From: Beroe forskalii
Taxonomy: Eukaryota > Ctenophora > Nuda > Beroida > Beroidae
Reading direction: 5' to 3'
Assembly: GCA_011033025.1 (NCBI GenBank)
Contig: WFMF01000073.1
Span: forward strand, 464,579 to 528,578
DNA length: 64,000 bases
The notes below the pieces were generated by a model. The model did no database searches. It was not told where the DNA came from and saw only the letters and a list, made by a program, of their open reading frames with translations. Below, piece by piece: positions 46,372 through 58,352 of this stretch. The position numbers and the translations under genes were made by a program. Position 1 is the first letter of the stretch; each line of letters starts with the position of its first letter.

Positions 46372-49276
46372 ATTCCCCTGCCATTGATTCTTATAAGTTA
46401 GCTATTTTGCGAAGTTTTTAGTTAAATTTATCTTAGCGTTACTTTTTTATCTGACCACTTCTGCAATTGTTTTGACCTTAAAACAACAGCTCATTAAAGC
46501 TTTAAACTTGTACTATAGTTATAATGAAGTAATGGGTATGGGTCGAAGCCCTCTCGATTTTTTCTAGTTTTTCTTACCGGGGGCCTGCTACCCCATTCAG
46601 AGTAGTCAGTACGTGGGGATCCTAACACTAGCGTTCTGTTTCTGTATCCTGCACGTGCTGCACTCTGTATTTAACAAAGTAACGACACCTTCCACTGCTG
46701 CAAACATATCTAGCACATATTTCCCTCTCGTTTTACAACAAAGTTGCCATGTTTAACGCGTGCCATGTTGATTGGCATGGAATGTCAGAAATCCGACATT
46801 ACTGTGGAATTAGCAGGTGAATTATGGGCTCCTTTCCAAATGATCGTACTTTGAGCTTTTGAGCATGCTCTTAAATCCTTCCTTGTAATTCAGATACTAT
46901 TGGGAATTGGGATCCGATCTTATGAGCAGGGGGTGGGGCTTATATAGAGAGTTTTTTTGTTGTAATGCCATAATAAAACTCATCCATATAATATTAGGCG
47001 GTTCGTCTATACTCCTGAATAAATAAGTATAAAAAGTAAACATGACCCTTATTATGCTACATAATACTTTCATATGTCGACTGCAGACCAAAGGTAAGCA
47101 TTGGCTGAGTTCTTTATCATTCAAGGCGTCGAGTACTAATGGCAGCAGCCAACTATTTATCTCTGTGGAAAATATCTGCCAAATATTTGCCACTTGTCCA
47201 ACTCATCATATAATATCGTATAATATGTTAGATCTTCCACTACTTTACACAGTGTGTCTGGTCTTTTAAAGTGACTAATTAGCAGCTTTTGTGCTGACAA
47301 ATCGGATTTTATTTCATCTTGTAGCAGCGATAGAGTTTAGCACGTTTGTACTTATGTAAAATATGTAGGAGTAGCTAACTGATGTTAAAATATATTGGGC
47401 GCTGGTTGCATGGTTTGGGTTTAAAAAGTAAGGTTTGAAGATGACTGTTTCCCATGATTTATTGATTTAATTAACCACTGAAAGTATGTATGAACATATC
47501 ATTTTCTTGATGATCTGTCACACTTTATTATCAGCCGAAATATGTGCTACATTCAATGGAGCAAATACTCCCACAGCATGGAATAGGATTTTAAGATAAT
47601 CCGTCAGATTTAAACGTGACTTCACGCAGACATCAGAGATCACCACCGTGCCAAGACTCCCTCTTCTGACATGATAATCGGGAATCTGCCGACTCTTGCT
47701 GTGTCCCGAGTGAAATTCTATAACCTCCCTTGATAATTTGTGTTTTACACGTCTAAATAGTGCTTGTTCGTGGAAGTTTCACTCGTTAAGATCACCTTCA
47801 TTCCTTGAGGAAATTTAAGATTAGCCGTTCGAGTTAATACGTGACTTCACGCAGACAGCAGACCTCACCACCATGCCAAGAAGTGACTTCAGCCAGGCAT
47901 CAGGCCTCTAGTCCCTCCTGCCAAGACACCTTGGCAGCATAATCAGACTCCTGAGATCATGCCAAGACACCCTGGTCCCTGACAGCACACAATCTAGACT
48001 CCTGAGATATCCTGGGCACTCCCCCACAGATCACAGGAACTAGGATGTTACTCTGCCTCAATATATTGTATGGTTATATCATTATGTGTCTTGCGAGATA
48101 AGTAGAACGTTTAAGAGGTCATAGAATCACCATTATAACCCAATTATAGTGATGTCATGAAACTACGACTATGGTTCGCGCGCAACGTTGATGTAATGGG
48201 GTCCTCTACATCTGTAAATTGCTATATTGATCGTTTTGTCAAAGCAAGCTGCACAGATAGAGCTATGTAACGGGGACATCTGAAAATTACGTATTTCTAA
48301 TGGTACCTACCAATGTTTCTTCCGTCTAGCATATTCTGAATATATAATGTCCTGTGAAATAGCGTCACAATTGTTGACTTTGCGTCATCGCGTCGTATTA
48401 TTTTCATGATTTAATTGCAAGTAAGCGATAACGGAACTGAGGACACCTTTCAATGTTTCAATGTTTCAGTTCTTTCGCAGTTTACTTCAGTGGTTTATTA
48501 TCATGTTGATTTTTAACGAATCGATGAATTTGAACGACGAATAATTTGATAAAATGATAAGTTAAGTTGTCAAGAATTTTGATTGCTTTTTAATGAAACA
48601 GTTATCGTGAAAGGCACGCATGCCTTACAACCACAGCACTTTGCACATTCGAGCCTTATTCATTTGAGAGTTCAAACGACCATGCAATTATTAGCTTCGC
48701 CGTTCATAAGAAGATGAAACGGTAAAATATCCCCTTATTTGGTGAATTCTTTGAGTTATAAAAAGGTTGAATTTTGACTTCTAGCAAGTTGGGATTCAAG
48801 ACCGGGTTTCTACCAAATTAAAAAGACTGCTAAACATAGTTAATAAACATCTCAAAATCTTATGAAAGTAAGAAAGTAAGAAAGTCCCAAAATATTTCCA
48901 TTTTTGGTATCTTTTTTTATTTTAGTGGTTCAAAGGAGAATGGTGCAATCATAGACGTTTTTTCTGATCGTATTAACCTAGTTGCTGATTAGATTCCTTG
49001 ATAATCGCTAGTTGACTCCGCCCGGTTAATTGCAGAATGTGAATTTTTGAACCATCATTTCGATCATATTATTTGCCTCTGCCTTGAACAACATTCCATT
49101 ATGGGAAATTCACAGTTCATTTTTAAGTTATTTTATCATTTTTCCAAAAACTCCGGTTGCTTACCCAAGTCTCTGTTCCTAGTTTGTTTGCAGCAAAAAT
49201 CCATTTATTTCAAATTACTATCACCCAATCTCCACAGTCACTAATGAATTTGAAACTCTCCTAGCTGTGCTGGCTA
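46372..49276. other. AT-rich intergenic DNA
   Basis: No gene can be supported. A direct repeat of about 50 bp (ACGTGACTTCACGCAGACA followed by CACCACCRTGCCAAGA) occurs near 47615 and again near 47840. Short frames of 60-100 codons show no domain. Confidence 0.45.
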
Positions 49277-49445
49277 ATGCCCGTGAAGGGAGTCTATTCA
49301 CCTGTGCGTCAATGGCGAGTAGAGGATGACGGCATTATCATAACTGAGAATGGAGAATTGGTGTCTTCAAGTCACGTATTTGATAGCTCAGGGAGTCTTG
49401 AATATTGAATGTTTGATTTTGTGTTCTGGTTACCACCACAAGATT
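49277..49445 (+). pseudogene. Possible relic of a monooxygenase-like coding segment
   Basis: A 43-codon frame from ATG 49277 (MPVKGVYSPVRQWRVEDDG, then IIITENGELV) stops at 49406. In the +1 frame it is followed by ECLILCSGYHHKI. The order resembles the segment of flavin monooxygenases where an acidic/DG strand precedes an FATGY-like motif. There is no upstream FAD motif and the frame is broken, so chance is a real alternative. Confidence 0.15.
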
Positions 49446-52219
49446 AAAATATAATTAATTATTCATAATAACTTAATAATATTATATTATTTATCACAAC
49501 ATATAATTCAAACATAATAATACTAATAATAAGTTGCTCTCCACATATTTTTTGATGCAGAATATTCCAGTGCTCTTTATTCCAATATCACAGGTACTTC
49601 TGCTTAATATCAACCGGCTAAGTATGAAATTAGTCAACTTATGTGTTAAATCACACTTCAACGTAACATTCGCCTATTTATCATTCCTAGAATTTAAATT
49701 CTATACTTCGACGGCTCCTCCGTCTTCTGTTACCAGTGTTTGAATGCTCATTGCTCAGTGGTGCTGTGGTACATGATAATAATATGTACCCATGGGAATG
49801 AAATATTTCTTTTCGATTTTATAATTCGTTTAATTTATATGGGCATTTTATCAGTGCGTCTCCGAGCGAAGTAATATTCTTGAGATTTCGCAAATAAAAT
49901 ATTGTGGGTTAATCACATTAGAATATACTAGGGTATTGCAAATATTATTTAACTGAATCAAAAATACTTCAAAAATCAGTTTAATCGCAGGTGGAAAAAC
50001 AGCGTTAAATGTTTTCAATCCGATACCTAATTTCATCAAATTTTGAAATATTTAACTTTTTCTGGCTTCGTTTGGTTTAAAATAATAGAACGTAGTATAA
50101 AAGTATAAATAACGGACTTCATGTCATAATGAAGTCCGTTATATTTAAGAATGCAACCCTGGTACTTTTATGGCTTTGCAGCTTTTCTCAGACATTTGAA
50201 ACATCCTTGAATCTTGTTGGTTCCCGAAATACTGATGAATGCTGGACTGTTAGTTCAAGGTCGTTCCATTCTAATCTTCAGGAATCGTATCTTGCGATTC
50301 CAGCTTTCTGTAGTATTGAGGTGATACTGAATAGAACTAACAGTGCCAGCTTCTACCTTTGAAAAACGGAGAGTTGTTCTGAATTCTGCCTCATTTGTTC
50401 CATGTAGCTGAATACGTTTGTTCCAATTATTTCAATTTGCTACTTCTCTTATAACAGCTGCTGGAACAGTACTTGGTTGCAGCTCCAGCTGCTTTGGTTG
50501 GTAAACGTAACAGATAATCTCTTCCATGGTTCTCCGGTAATGACACTCATTTGCAAAGTTACTCAGTCGCTATTCCATTTCAGACTTTAATAAAAGTGTC
50601 GTGATATATAATATTTGGTTGCAACCATACCGTCCGTCCGTCGCCTGACTCAAAGAGTAGAACGTATTGAAAACCCCACCCAGGATTATCGGAATCTTGC
50701 TGGAACTGCTGTGTTACTATGTAGCACAAAAGCACAAAGATAATAAGATAAATTGTTGTCAGTCTGCAGTAACTACTCGGATAGAGATTATATCGGATCT
50801 TCTTAGCTTCTTCGCAAACTGCTGCGCTGTTTCAGATTGCTTTTATAAGGTCGTTTGATTCATGGTCACAGGCAACTCCACTGTTCTATACATTTGAGTG
50901 ATTTCACAAAATGCAAATATATACATTTGATTTGAATTTTGTATGCCTCTAGATGATTCTAGGTCTCTCTAAATCCCATCAAAATATTAGGTCTAAGCTC
51001 CCTATTCCCGAACATAGTATAAGTGTGAGAATGTGTCCGATGTTCATGGATAGATTATCCTTCGTTTCTCAGACCAATCTCACAGATCTGTCAAAAGATA
51101 ATAAACCCGAGGTCCGAGGATGAGCATTATAAGACACGAATCATGATATCTCATTGAACAATATAATCTGGATTGTCAATGTGAGAGAATCAAGACTTTA
51201 CCCAGGGGGACCAGTGTCAAGCTGTGCTCATTACAGCAGACTCAAACCTTGAATCTGTAGAGCGACATGTCTTTGAAATGTTCTGGAAAATTAGAAACAT
51301 TTGTGTGGTTTTGAGTTGGTATTTCAACAATTCGGCAATCAGAGCTTGTACCGTTCCCTGTCAACACTTCAAACTTTCACGTACATGGAGAATCAGTGAA
51401 ACTGGGTCATCAGTTTTGCCATTTTGTGCTATAGTAATGACGTCACTTTCAACTGCTTATTTTACTTGTCTCACCTTCAACTCAAAACACACTCATTTGA
51501 AAGGCTTGGAAACTTAACACTTTCCGTCCAGTGAAAATTCAGGATGCGCAGTAGGTAGTAGGTACTGTACTTGAAACTTTAAAATGAAGTTAACAAATCG
51601 GATTAAACATAGTTAAATGTTTAAATGTTTGGCGAAGCATGCTTCGACGCATCCACTACTTCTGGTGAATAGTGCTATGAACTTATCAAAGGCTATGAAA
51701 GGATAGATATTGCGATGGAATGTGTTTGGTATTCTCCTATTTCTCGTAATGTACTCTGGATAATGTATCTTGTGAAGTATGTACAGTGTACACACAGCGT
51801 GGCAATGTACATAAGTCAATCATCTCTCAGGATAGTGGTTTGTTTACCTTTCTTGTTTATACTTCACACATACAATAACCCTCGAATGTAAACATGGATG
51901 TTTGTTATTTGACCAGATATCATATGTGCTAAAACTTGCGGAATGTTTGGTAACAGCTGTATCTTGTTGTGATTTGGTCTCTTGATACTGTTACTATTCG
52001 AGTCAGTGCTGTCGCCCAATATCGTTATTCGTGACAGTCCAGTGGGAGGCCAGTTAGACCTTGCCAACATTGTTTCTGGTGACAGTGCTACGTGAACTTT
52101 AGGTCTGTTTTGTCCTTAGTACCATGATTTCTGGAGACAGAACTTTAGGTCAATAGCTGTTCCTTGGACCTTGTCATTACCTACTCAACGCTTTGTGAAG
52201 GTAGGCTTGCCAAGCTTCA
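49446..52219. other. AT-rich DNA with small unconfirmed frames
   Basis: No gene established. A 14-bp-stem hairpin (50109-50142) spans the ATG of a 77-codon frame. Several protein-like minus-strand frames of 40-75 codons occur at about 50270-50400, 50590-50870 and 51225-51470, but none has a recognisable domain or consistent splice sites. Confidence 0.35.
50129..50362 (+). CDS. Unrecognised short frame with signal-peptide-like start
   Basis: 77 codons from ATG 50129. The first 20 or so residues (MKSVIFKNATLVLLWLCSF) look like a signal peptide, and two Cys and an N-R-T site follow. The start codon lies in the right arm of a 14-bp stem (ATAACGGACTTCAT / ATGAAGTCCGTTAT, loop GTCATA). A small secreted protein, the first exon of a larger gene or chance are all possible. 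I recognise no family. Confidence 0.15.
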   Translation: MKSVIFKNATLVLLWLCSFSQTFETSLNLVGSRNTDECWTVSSRSFHSNLQESYLAIPAFCSIEVILNRTNSASFYL

Positions 52220-52862
52220 GCAGTAACTGCTGTTGCGAATAGAACTCACAGCCCTGCCTGTAGGTACTCAGAGCCTACAGTTTCAAGCTGAAAGGAATTT
52301 AGAGCCTACAGTTTATCAGTTTCAAGCTGCATGGAACTTCGACTCTTGTCAAGATGCCAGTTGGTAGACAGTACCAGCATGTAACAGTTTCTATTTCTGG
52401 CTGAATAGAACTCACAGCCCTGCCAATATAAATAGTCCAGTACTCAGTACCTTCTGTTTTAAGCTGAATATAGCCCAAAACTTGCCTGTACCTAGATATT
52501 CACTAGTCAGTACCACCATGTAACAGTTTCTATTTCCAGCTGAATCGCCCTTTCTAAACCTCTAAACGTGCATCACCTTGTCACAGTACTCAGTTCTATT
52601 TCTGGTTGCAGTACCTACGTTAGCAGCGTTAAGATTCTTGATCTGCATGACGAACCCAGTGTCGGGTAAATCAGCCTTAACACCTTGTTTCCGTAGCCGT
52701 GCTGGATCTCATACCGGAGACACGGAATCACAGCCAGGCAGATATGCATTATCACGCCTAACGAGCTTTCCAGGTGTTCGTCATCACGCCGGACGAGCTT
52801 TCCAGCTTGGCACTATCACGCCGGACTAGCTTTCCAGCCTGGCACTATCACGCCGGACGGGA
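52220..52862 (+). repeat. Degenerate direct repeats
   Basis: The segment CAGTACCAGCATGTAACAG then TTTCTATTTCTGGCTGAAT at 52369-52406 recurs at 52508-52545 (offset 139 bp). Shorter TAGAACTCACAGCCCTGCC and CCTACAGTTTCAAGCTG words also repeat. At 52751-52861 about three and a half copies of a 33-bp unit (ATCACGCCGGACGAGC then TTTCCAGCCTGGCACT) follow. No gene. Confidence 0.75.
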
Positions 52863-53320
52863 GATTGTAGCCGTTGCGTCTCCTGGTGTGCACATATCTC
52901 TCCAACATGTCTGGTATTTTCTGTTATACTGGGAGTGTCTGGTGAAGGGGGAAGCCAATTCCCTGATATTATCTGACAAATTTAGCTAATGAGATTGATA
53001 TCAGCGCTTCTAATTAAATGCTCGATGGACAAAACGTCGCTCAACTCCCGCTCCGCGTTTCGACAGTTTAGCGTGCAATTTGCGTGGTTTTCGAACGCTA
53101 TCTGTACATGTGTGTATTGGTTGATTTGTTGATTACACGCCAATTTGGTCGGGGTACCATCTCTCTCCACTTCTCCCCTCTTTTCCCGGGTTGTCTTTCT
53201 GCTTTCACTCTTTCTTTGTGGACGGTTTGTTTGCCGCGCTGTTTGCTCTGTGCTCCGATTCTAACCCTTGCTGAATCGTTGTGTTGTTCATGGAAGAAAC
53301 ATTAAAATATCATGTCATAT

Positions 53321-53385
53321 AGCTGACCAGGCTTAATTTTCCTTATATGCTGATTTTCTGGCAGGAAAATTAAGCCTGATCAGCT
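53321..53385. repeat. 65-nt hairpin, 23-bp stem, pre-miRNA-like geometry
   Basis: Arms 53321-53343 and 53363-53385 (AGCTGACCAGGCTTAATTTT then CCT, and its reverse complement) differ at one position, which would be a C-A or G-U apposition depending on the strand. The 19-nt loop is AT-rich. Size and shape fit an animal microRNA precursor or a tiny MITE. Nothing else supports either. Confidence 0.6.
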
Positions 53386-56300
53386 TATTTGATAGATATT
53401 TTCTCAAATTTAGTGAGATTATGCAAGGTAGTCTGCATACCCCACGTCACTGGTTGGTGAGTTTTTATTATTTCTGTCAGCAGCTCTGATTCTGTTTATT
53501 CATTTGTAGACTCCTAATATTTGTAAGAATCATCATAATTTTGAAACTTGGTAAATAAAGCCATGAACTTATGCCTTATGAAGGAATTCGTGTCAGGACG
53601 AACCTGTTACGATGTCACCTGATACCCAAGTGACTGTCTGCAGTCAGGGCTGCGTGGGTGGAAACTGGAAGTGTGATGTAGCCATGTTATTTTACTGGGT
53701 GAGAGTGAGGGTGATCCAGCTCTAATATTAGCATGGTGTGATCCAGGTTATATTTAGATAATCGTACCCTGGCAATTAATTAATATCTCCGATGAAACGG
53801 CATTTCATGTTTTATAAATTTGCACATCAATTTACTAATTTGGTTTACTAATAATATATCAGACAAAATTCTTTCACTGTTTCTTCCGAATTTATATATC
53901 TCTCACCATCAGATTTAACCTCACGTTCAATTTCCTATATTGCCAATCCCCATCTCACCAGATTCAGTGCCAGCTGCTGATTTGATGATTTCTGGGCCGT
54001 TTCTGGGTGGTTTTCCTTGCCCACGCTAATGGTTTGCACATCCCTTCTAATATTATCTAAGTCATTTGTCAACGTAAACAGTGGTGCTTCCTTTCACTTA
54101 ACTGAGATTTAAGTATATTGGATCGTGCCCACGACCTCTGACGGTCGCAAATGACGTCGTTATCTTGACTCAAAATGGCAAACTGATGACACTGAACCGC
54201 CTATTTTACTGTCAACGAATCTACGTAATATTATGCCAAGAGTTCACAAGTTGGTAGACTCCTGTTGACAACACACTCCACATCTCCACAGCCGTGAGTG
54301 TGTGTTTGTGCGTCATTTTATATTTTTAGTTATTAATGGATTCTCGAATTACCTGGTCATATATTTTAATATTATATCCTATGAGATATACTACTTCTTC
54401 ATATAATGGACTCGAGTGTATTATATTATGTTTGTCATCATTTGTTGACATCAAGCTATCTCATCTGGAATCGTGTTCTTCAAGAGCTGGTGTTGTGTGG
54501 ATGTGTAGTAATGGTTTGATGCTGAATTAATTGTCATGTCTTTTTCTACTCGCATCGTATTTTTGTCGTAATCTGATAAGACTTAAGTGTGGAAATTTGT
54601 CTAAAAATATTGAAGTGTGAAGCTTTGCCATTCAATCCATACAAGCACGTCCTAATTAGACTCATTTACGTTTCAACCCATATATATCAAGCCATATATC
54701 CCAATCAAACTCATATTAAAACCCCATACAATTCAAGTCCCATAATTAGGCTCATCAAACCCTTCTCTACGATATGCGATTCCTGTTTCTGGCCTTTTAG
54801 TTTTGAATAAGGTTATTTTTGCAGGATGAAACAGGAGGTGGTTAGCATGAACAAAAAAGGCTAATTAACTGTAAACCATGATGGGAATCTCTTCAGGTAG
54901 TGGTACTCTGATTTGAGTTGAATAATAACCGGTATCATATAATCTAATACACCCACCGTCCCACCAGGCTGCATTCTTTAATCCTCTCTTTTGTCTTTTA
55001 GTTTACAGAATCTACTATGCACTAATCATGTATATACACGTATACACAATACAGTTGTTATCATGGAAACAATCGGTATCTTTTCATCAAACCGTATTGC
55101 ATTTCTTGTTTGAATCGTACAATTCTGCTGTATTCAGAATAAGTTCGTGATTTCCCTGAAATGGCCAAGTTATCTGCATGTCTTTTTATCTTTAGTCGTA
55201 TTCATTAATAAACTGTCATCGTACCTGATCGTACAAAGTTTTTGCCAAGTTAGTAGCCAGTAATTTTTCAAAACTTATAGCCGCGTTTTTCTGATGTTGA
55301 ATAGTTTATTTTGAAGTATTCTATTGAATATTCAAGTGTGACCACATTCCTTGTCATTGATTTGGATTGATATCAAGAATTTATTTTAATAACTCGTTAG
55401 ATTTTAAACGCGCTTTTACTTGTACTCTTTCGGTATTTCATTAGTAATTCTGCATATTTTCATGGTCCACTGGTTATTGATAATCTCATGATCCATTGTC
55501 GTGATAAAACAAATTCATTTTCCGCTTCATTTACTCAATATTATCATATTTTTTAAAATAATTTTTGGCACAAGGTTGCATAATATACTGCTACGTACAC
55601 TACATTAGGAAATCTTGGTACAATTCCAAATCGAATCATTACTAAATCTTGATTGCTGAACAATGAACTTTCAGTCGTCGAAATAGATTTATTGCTCCAT
55701 AGTCCGTCTATTGGTCTGTAAATTAATATAATTCCATGTGTAAATCAAATGACCCCACCCTCTAAACACGGACTATCATGATAGGAGGCAGTTAAAATAT
55801 GCTGTAAAACGTCATCAAATTTACTGTTCTAAGTCATGACTGTGATAAATTAATTTCACACCTATTTCAACATTTCACCAACTATTAACTATTTTTCGTT
55901 GATGTTCGTGGGTAGAATAAGTGGGTAGATTGAACGACTGTTTCTCTGAAATAGGTCCCAATCATTATTCTTAGGTACGTGAGCTGAGATATTCTTCATA
56001 ATATCTGAAAATTTGAATTAATTTTGTCTAAAATTCTTTGAATCATAACACATTCTAGGAATACTCAAGCCCAAAGAGTTCAATTTATCTTGATCGATTT
56101 GTCTCACATTATGTATTTGATCACCTTTCAAGAGCTTTCTTCGAAAGATTGTGAAATCAAACGAAAATATTTGATATTTTTCTGTATTCATCAATTTGAA
56201 AGGAATCTTCCACTTTGAAATATTTTGTCAGGGCTTGCTTGAACAAAAGCCCCCACATCCCTTTGACCCTCCAAAAATCACATTTCGTGATTTGGTATTT

Positions 56301-58121
56301 TGATCTCCATCAAATGATTCGTAACTGGCGCCGTTCAATGCACACGCATCAGCTCCAGGACTCATCATTGCATATCCCTCGCGGCAACTTCAGAACACAA
56401 TTAAAATAGGCGATTCAACGTCATCACCTCAGCACTCAAATCTGTGATAATGACCTCATTGCAACTCACTATTATTTCCACTTCACAAAATCTTCTTGGG
56501 TCCTGGTAACAGCAGGTCACACATCATTAACACATTGAATACGGTCTGCATTGAAATCGCTTCATATACCCCGGCACTTCAAAATATGATTCGTTAAACA
56601 AACAACTATCTAATATCATGAAAACATCTGCACACACTTTTCCCCAACATTACGTTACATACTCAGAAGTCAGACAACATATGCAGTCAAGGATGACACT
56701 GTCTCCTTGGTTTAGATTGTTGAATTGTTGACACTGAAATGTCTATTTCCCGGGCACGGCGTATCGCGTTTTGTTGATCCTTGCTGAAAACACCTGTCTA
56801 GTGTCTAGGACGAAAGTCGCGTTGTAATGGGCTACTGATTGTTGTGAAATCACTGCACTATAGAATCACTGCCCTTGAGAATTACACGGTTGAAATGATG
56901 CTATTTTCGTTGATTTGAGTGGTGAGCTGATGACGTTGAACCGCCTATTTTTCGCGCGTGACGTTTAATGCTGTTATGTCTACTTCGCTCAACTGTGCGA
57001 TAATGACGGGCTGTCTCGGGTAACTTACTCGACGGATACACAATATCATGACTATTTCCGTGCGTGCATTTCCTTGACAATGCCGATTGTTGGTTAATAA
57101 ATCAATTCACGTTTTAACTCGCGTAACTTATGTTCATCCTTTTATCTTTTTATTTTTTGCTGAATTTTATTTCACTATTCCTTTCCATAATTTCGAAATG
57201 AATGATATTTTGCCGATTCTTCTCTTAAACTTGAAAAGTATGAAATACTCCTCAAATGTTGAATTTTAACTCACTCTTCCCCTGAAAATAACCCATATTT
57301 ATATTCTGTAATAATAATATATGCGCAAAGAAATAATATACCAGCTCGTGTAGTGTAAGTTCGCGTGGGCTCACCCGTTGTTGTAGAATGTGCTGGAAAC
57401 CGTCACACTTTCACAGTTTACAACGCTCAGACTGCTCCTGCTGCAGGTCGTGCAGGAAAAATAGGCGATGGTTACTGGTTGGGTTAGGGTTCAGAACGCG
57501 CCTATTGTTCCTGTACAACGCAGCTCAGACTGCTCCTGCTGCAGCTGCCGTGTTTAACATCCCCCGACAGTCATGGACCACGGATTGGGAAATATTATTA
57601 TTGTTATTAATTTCGTTGATTCAGTATGTGCTCTCAATATGCCAGATTTGTGAATTCTTTTAACAGAAGAGCGACACCCTTGACTATCTTTTCAATAAAT
57701 AATTTTTATTTGAAATTTGCATTTTTACACAAAATCACAGACACATGTTTCGGACGGAAGATGCCATGATTTACTTCATCCCCACACAACTTCGTCACCT
57801 TGACTCCCTGCTGCACATGCACACTTCCTTGTTTCCTGTGCAATATGAGTGTCATCAATTATCACCCATTGTCACCATGGCAACTCACAGCATCCCATTG
57901 TATCCATGGTCTACCTCCCAAGGCTTCGCACTGTCTCAGACAGCCTGCTGTATATATAATGCAATCTACCCATGTGTCTCACACCATACCAATAGACAGA
58001 GTGATATCATCACTACCACCATGAAAAGCCCTGATAATGACATCATTATAACTCCCTCTATTCCCCCTAAAACTCCCTATCATCCCTTCCTGTTTCCCTG
58101 ACATTCCTGCCCATTATCTAG
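53386..58121. other. AT-rich DNA without an established gene
   Basis: Nothing beyond short open frames and small repeats. At 57420-57445 and 57517-57543 the words ACAACGC and CTCAGACTGCTCCTGCTGCAG recur. The last 350 bases before 58122 are C/T-rich, like a long polypyrimidine tract. Confidence 0.4.
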
Positions 58122-58179
58122 GAATGAACGAAGGCGATGAGGGGGAAGGCGGAACAAGGTCAGGAACAGTCTCGTCCAG
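58122..58179 (+). CDS. Candidate 58-nt exon of an unknown gene
   Basis: The segment is preceded by a strong pyrimidine tract and TATCTAG and followed by GTGAGT, which are good acceptor and donor contexts. It is GC-richer than its surroundings. In one frame it contains ATG and reads MNEGDEGEGGTRSGTVSS with two bases left over. It could be a 5' coding exon of a gene extending past the window end, or a chance match. No partner exon was identified. Confidence 0.25.
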
Positions 58180-58192
58180 GTGAGTGCAGCAC

Positions 58193-58352
58193 ATGCCCCG
58201 CATGTTTTAGATTTGATAATAATCATGTCCCGCATGTTTTAGATTTTATAATAATCATGCCCCGCATGTTTTAGATTTTATAATAATCATGCCCCGCATG
58301 TTTTAGATTTTATAATAATCATGCCCCGCATGTTTTAGATTTTATAATAATC
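58193..58352 (+). repeat. 32-bp tandem repeat, five copies
   Basis: Five head-to-tail copies of ATGCCCCGCATGTTTTAG then ATTTTATAATAATC with one or two changes, directly after the candidate exon's donor site. Confidence 0.93.

Noticed and set aside
50270..51470. Several protein-like minus-strand frames (for example a hydrophobic stretch followed by NPGWGFQYVLLFESGDG)
   Set aside because: I tried to join them as exons or as a PLAT/REJ-like pseudogene but found in-frame stops, no consistent splice phases and no convincing family motif.
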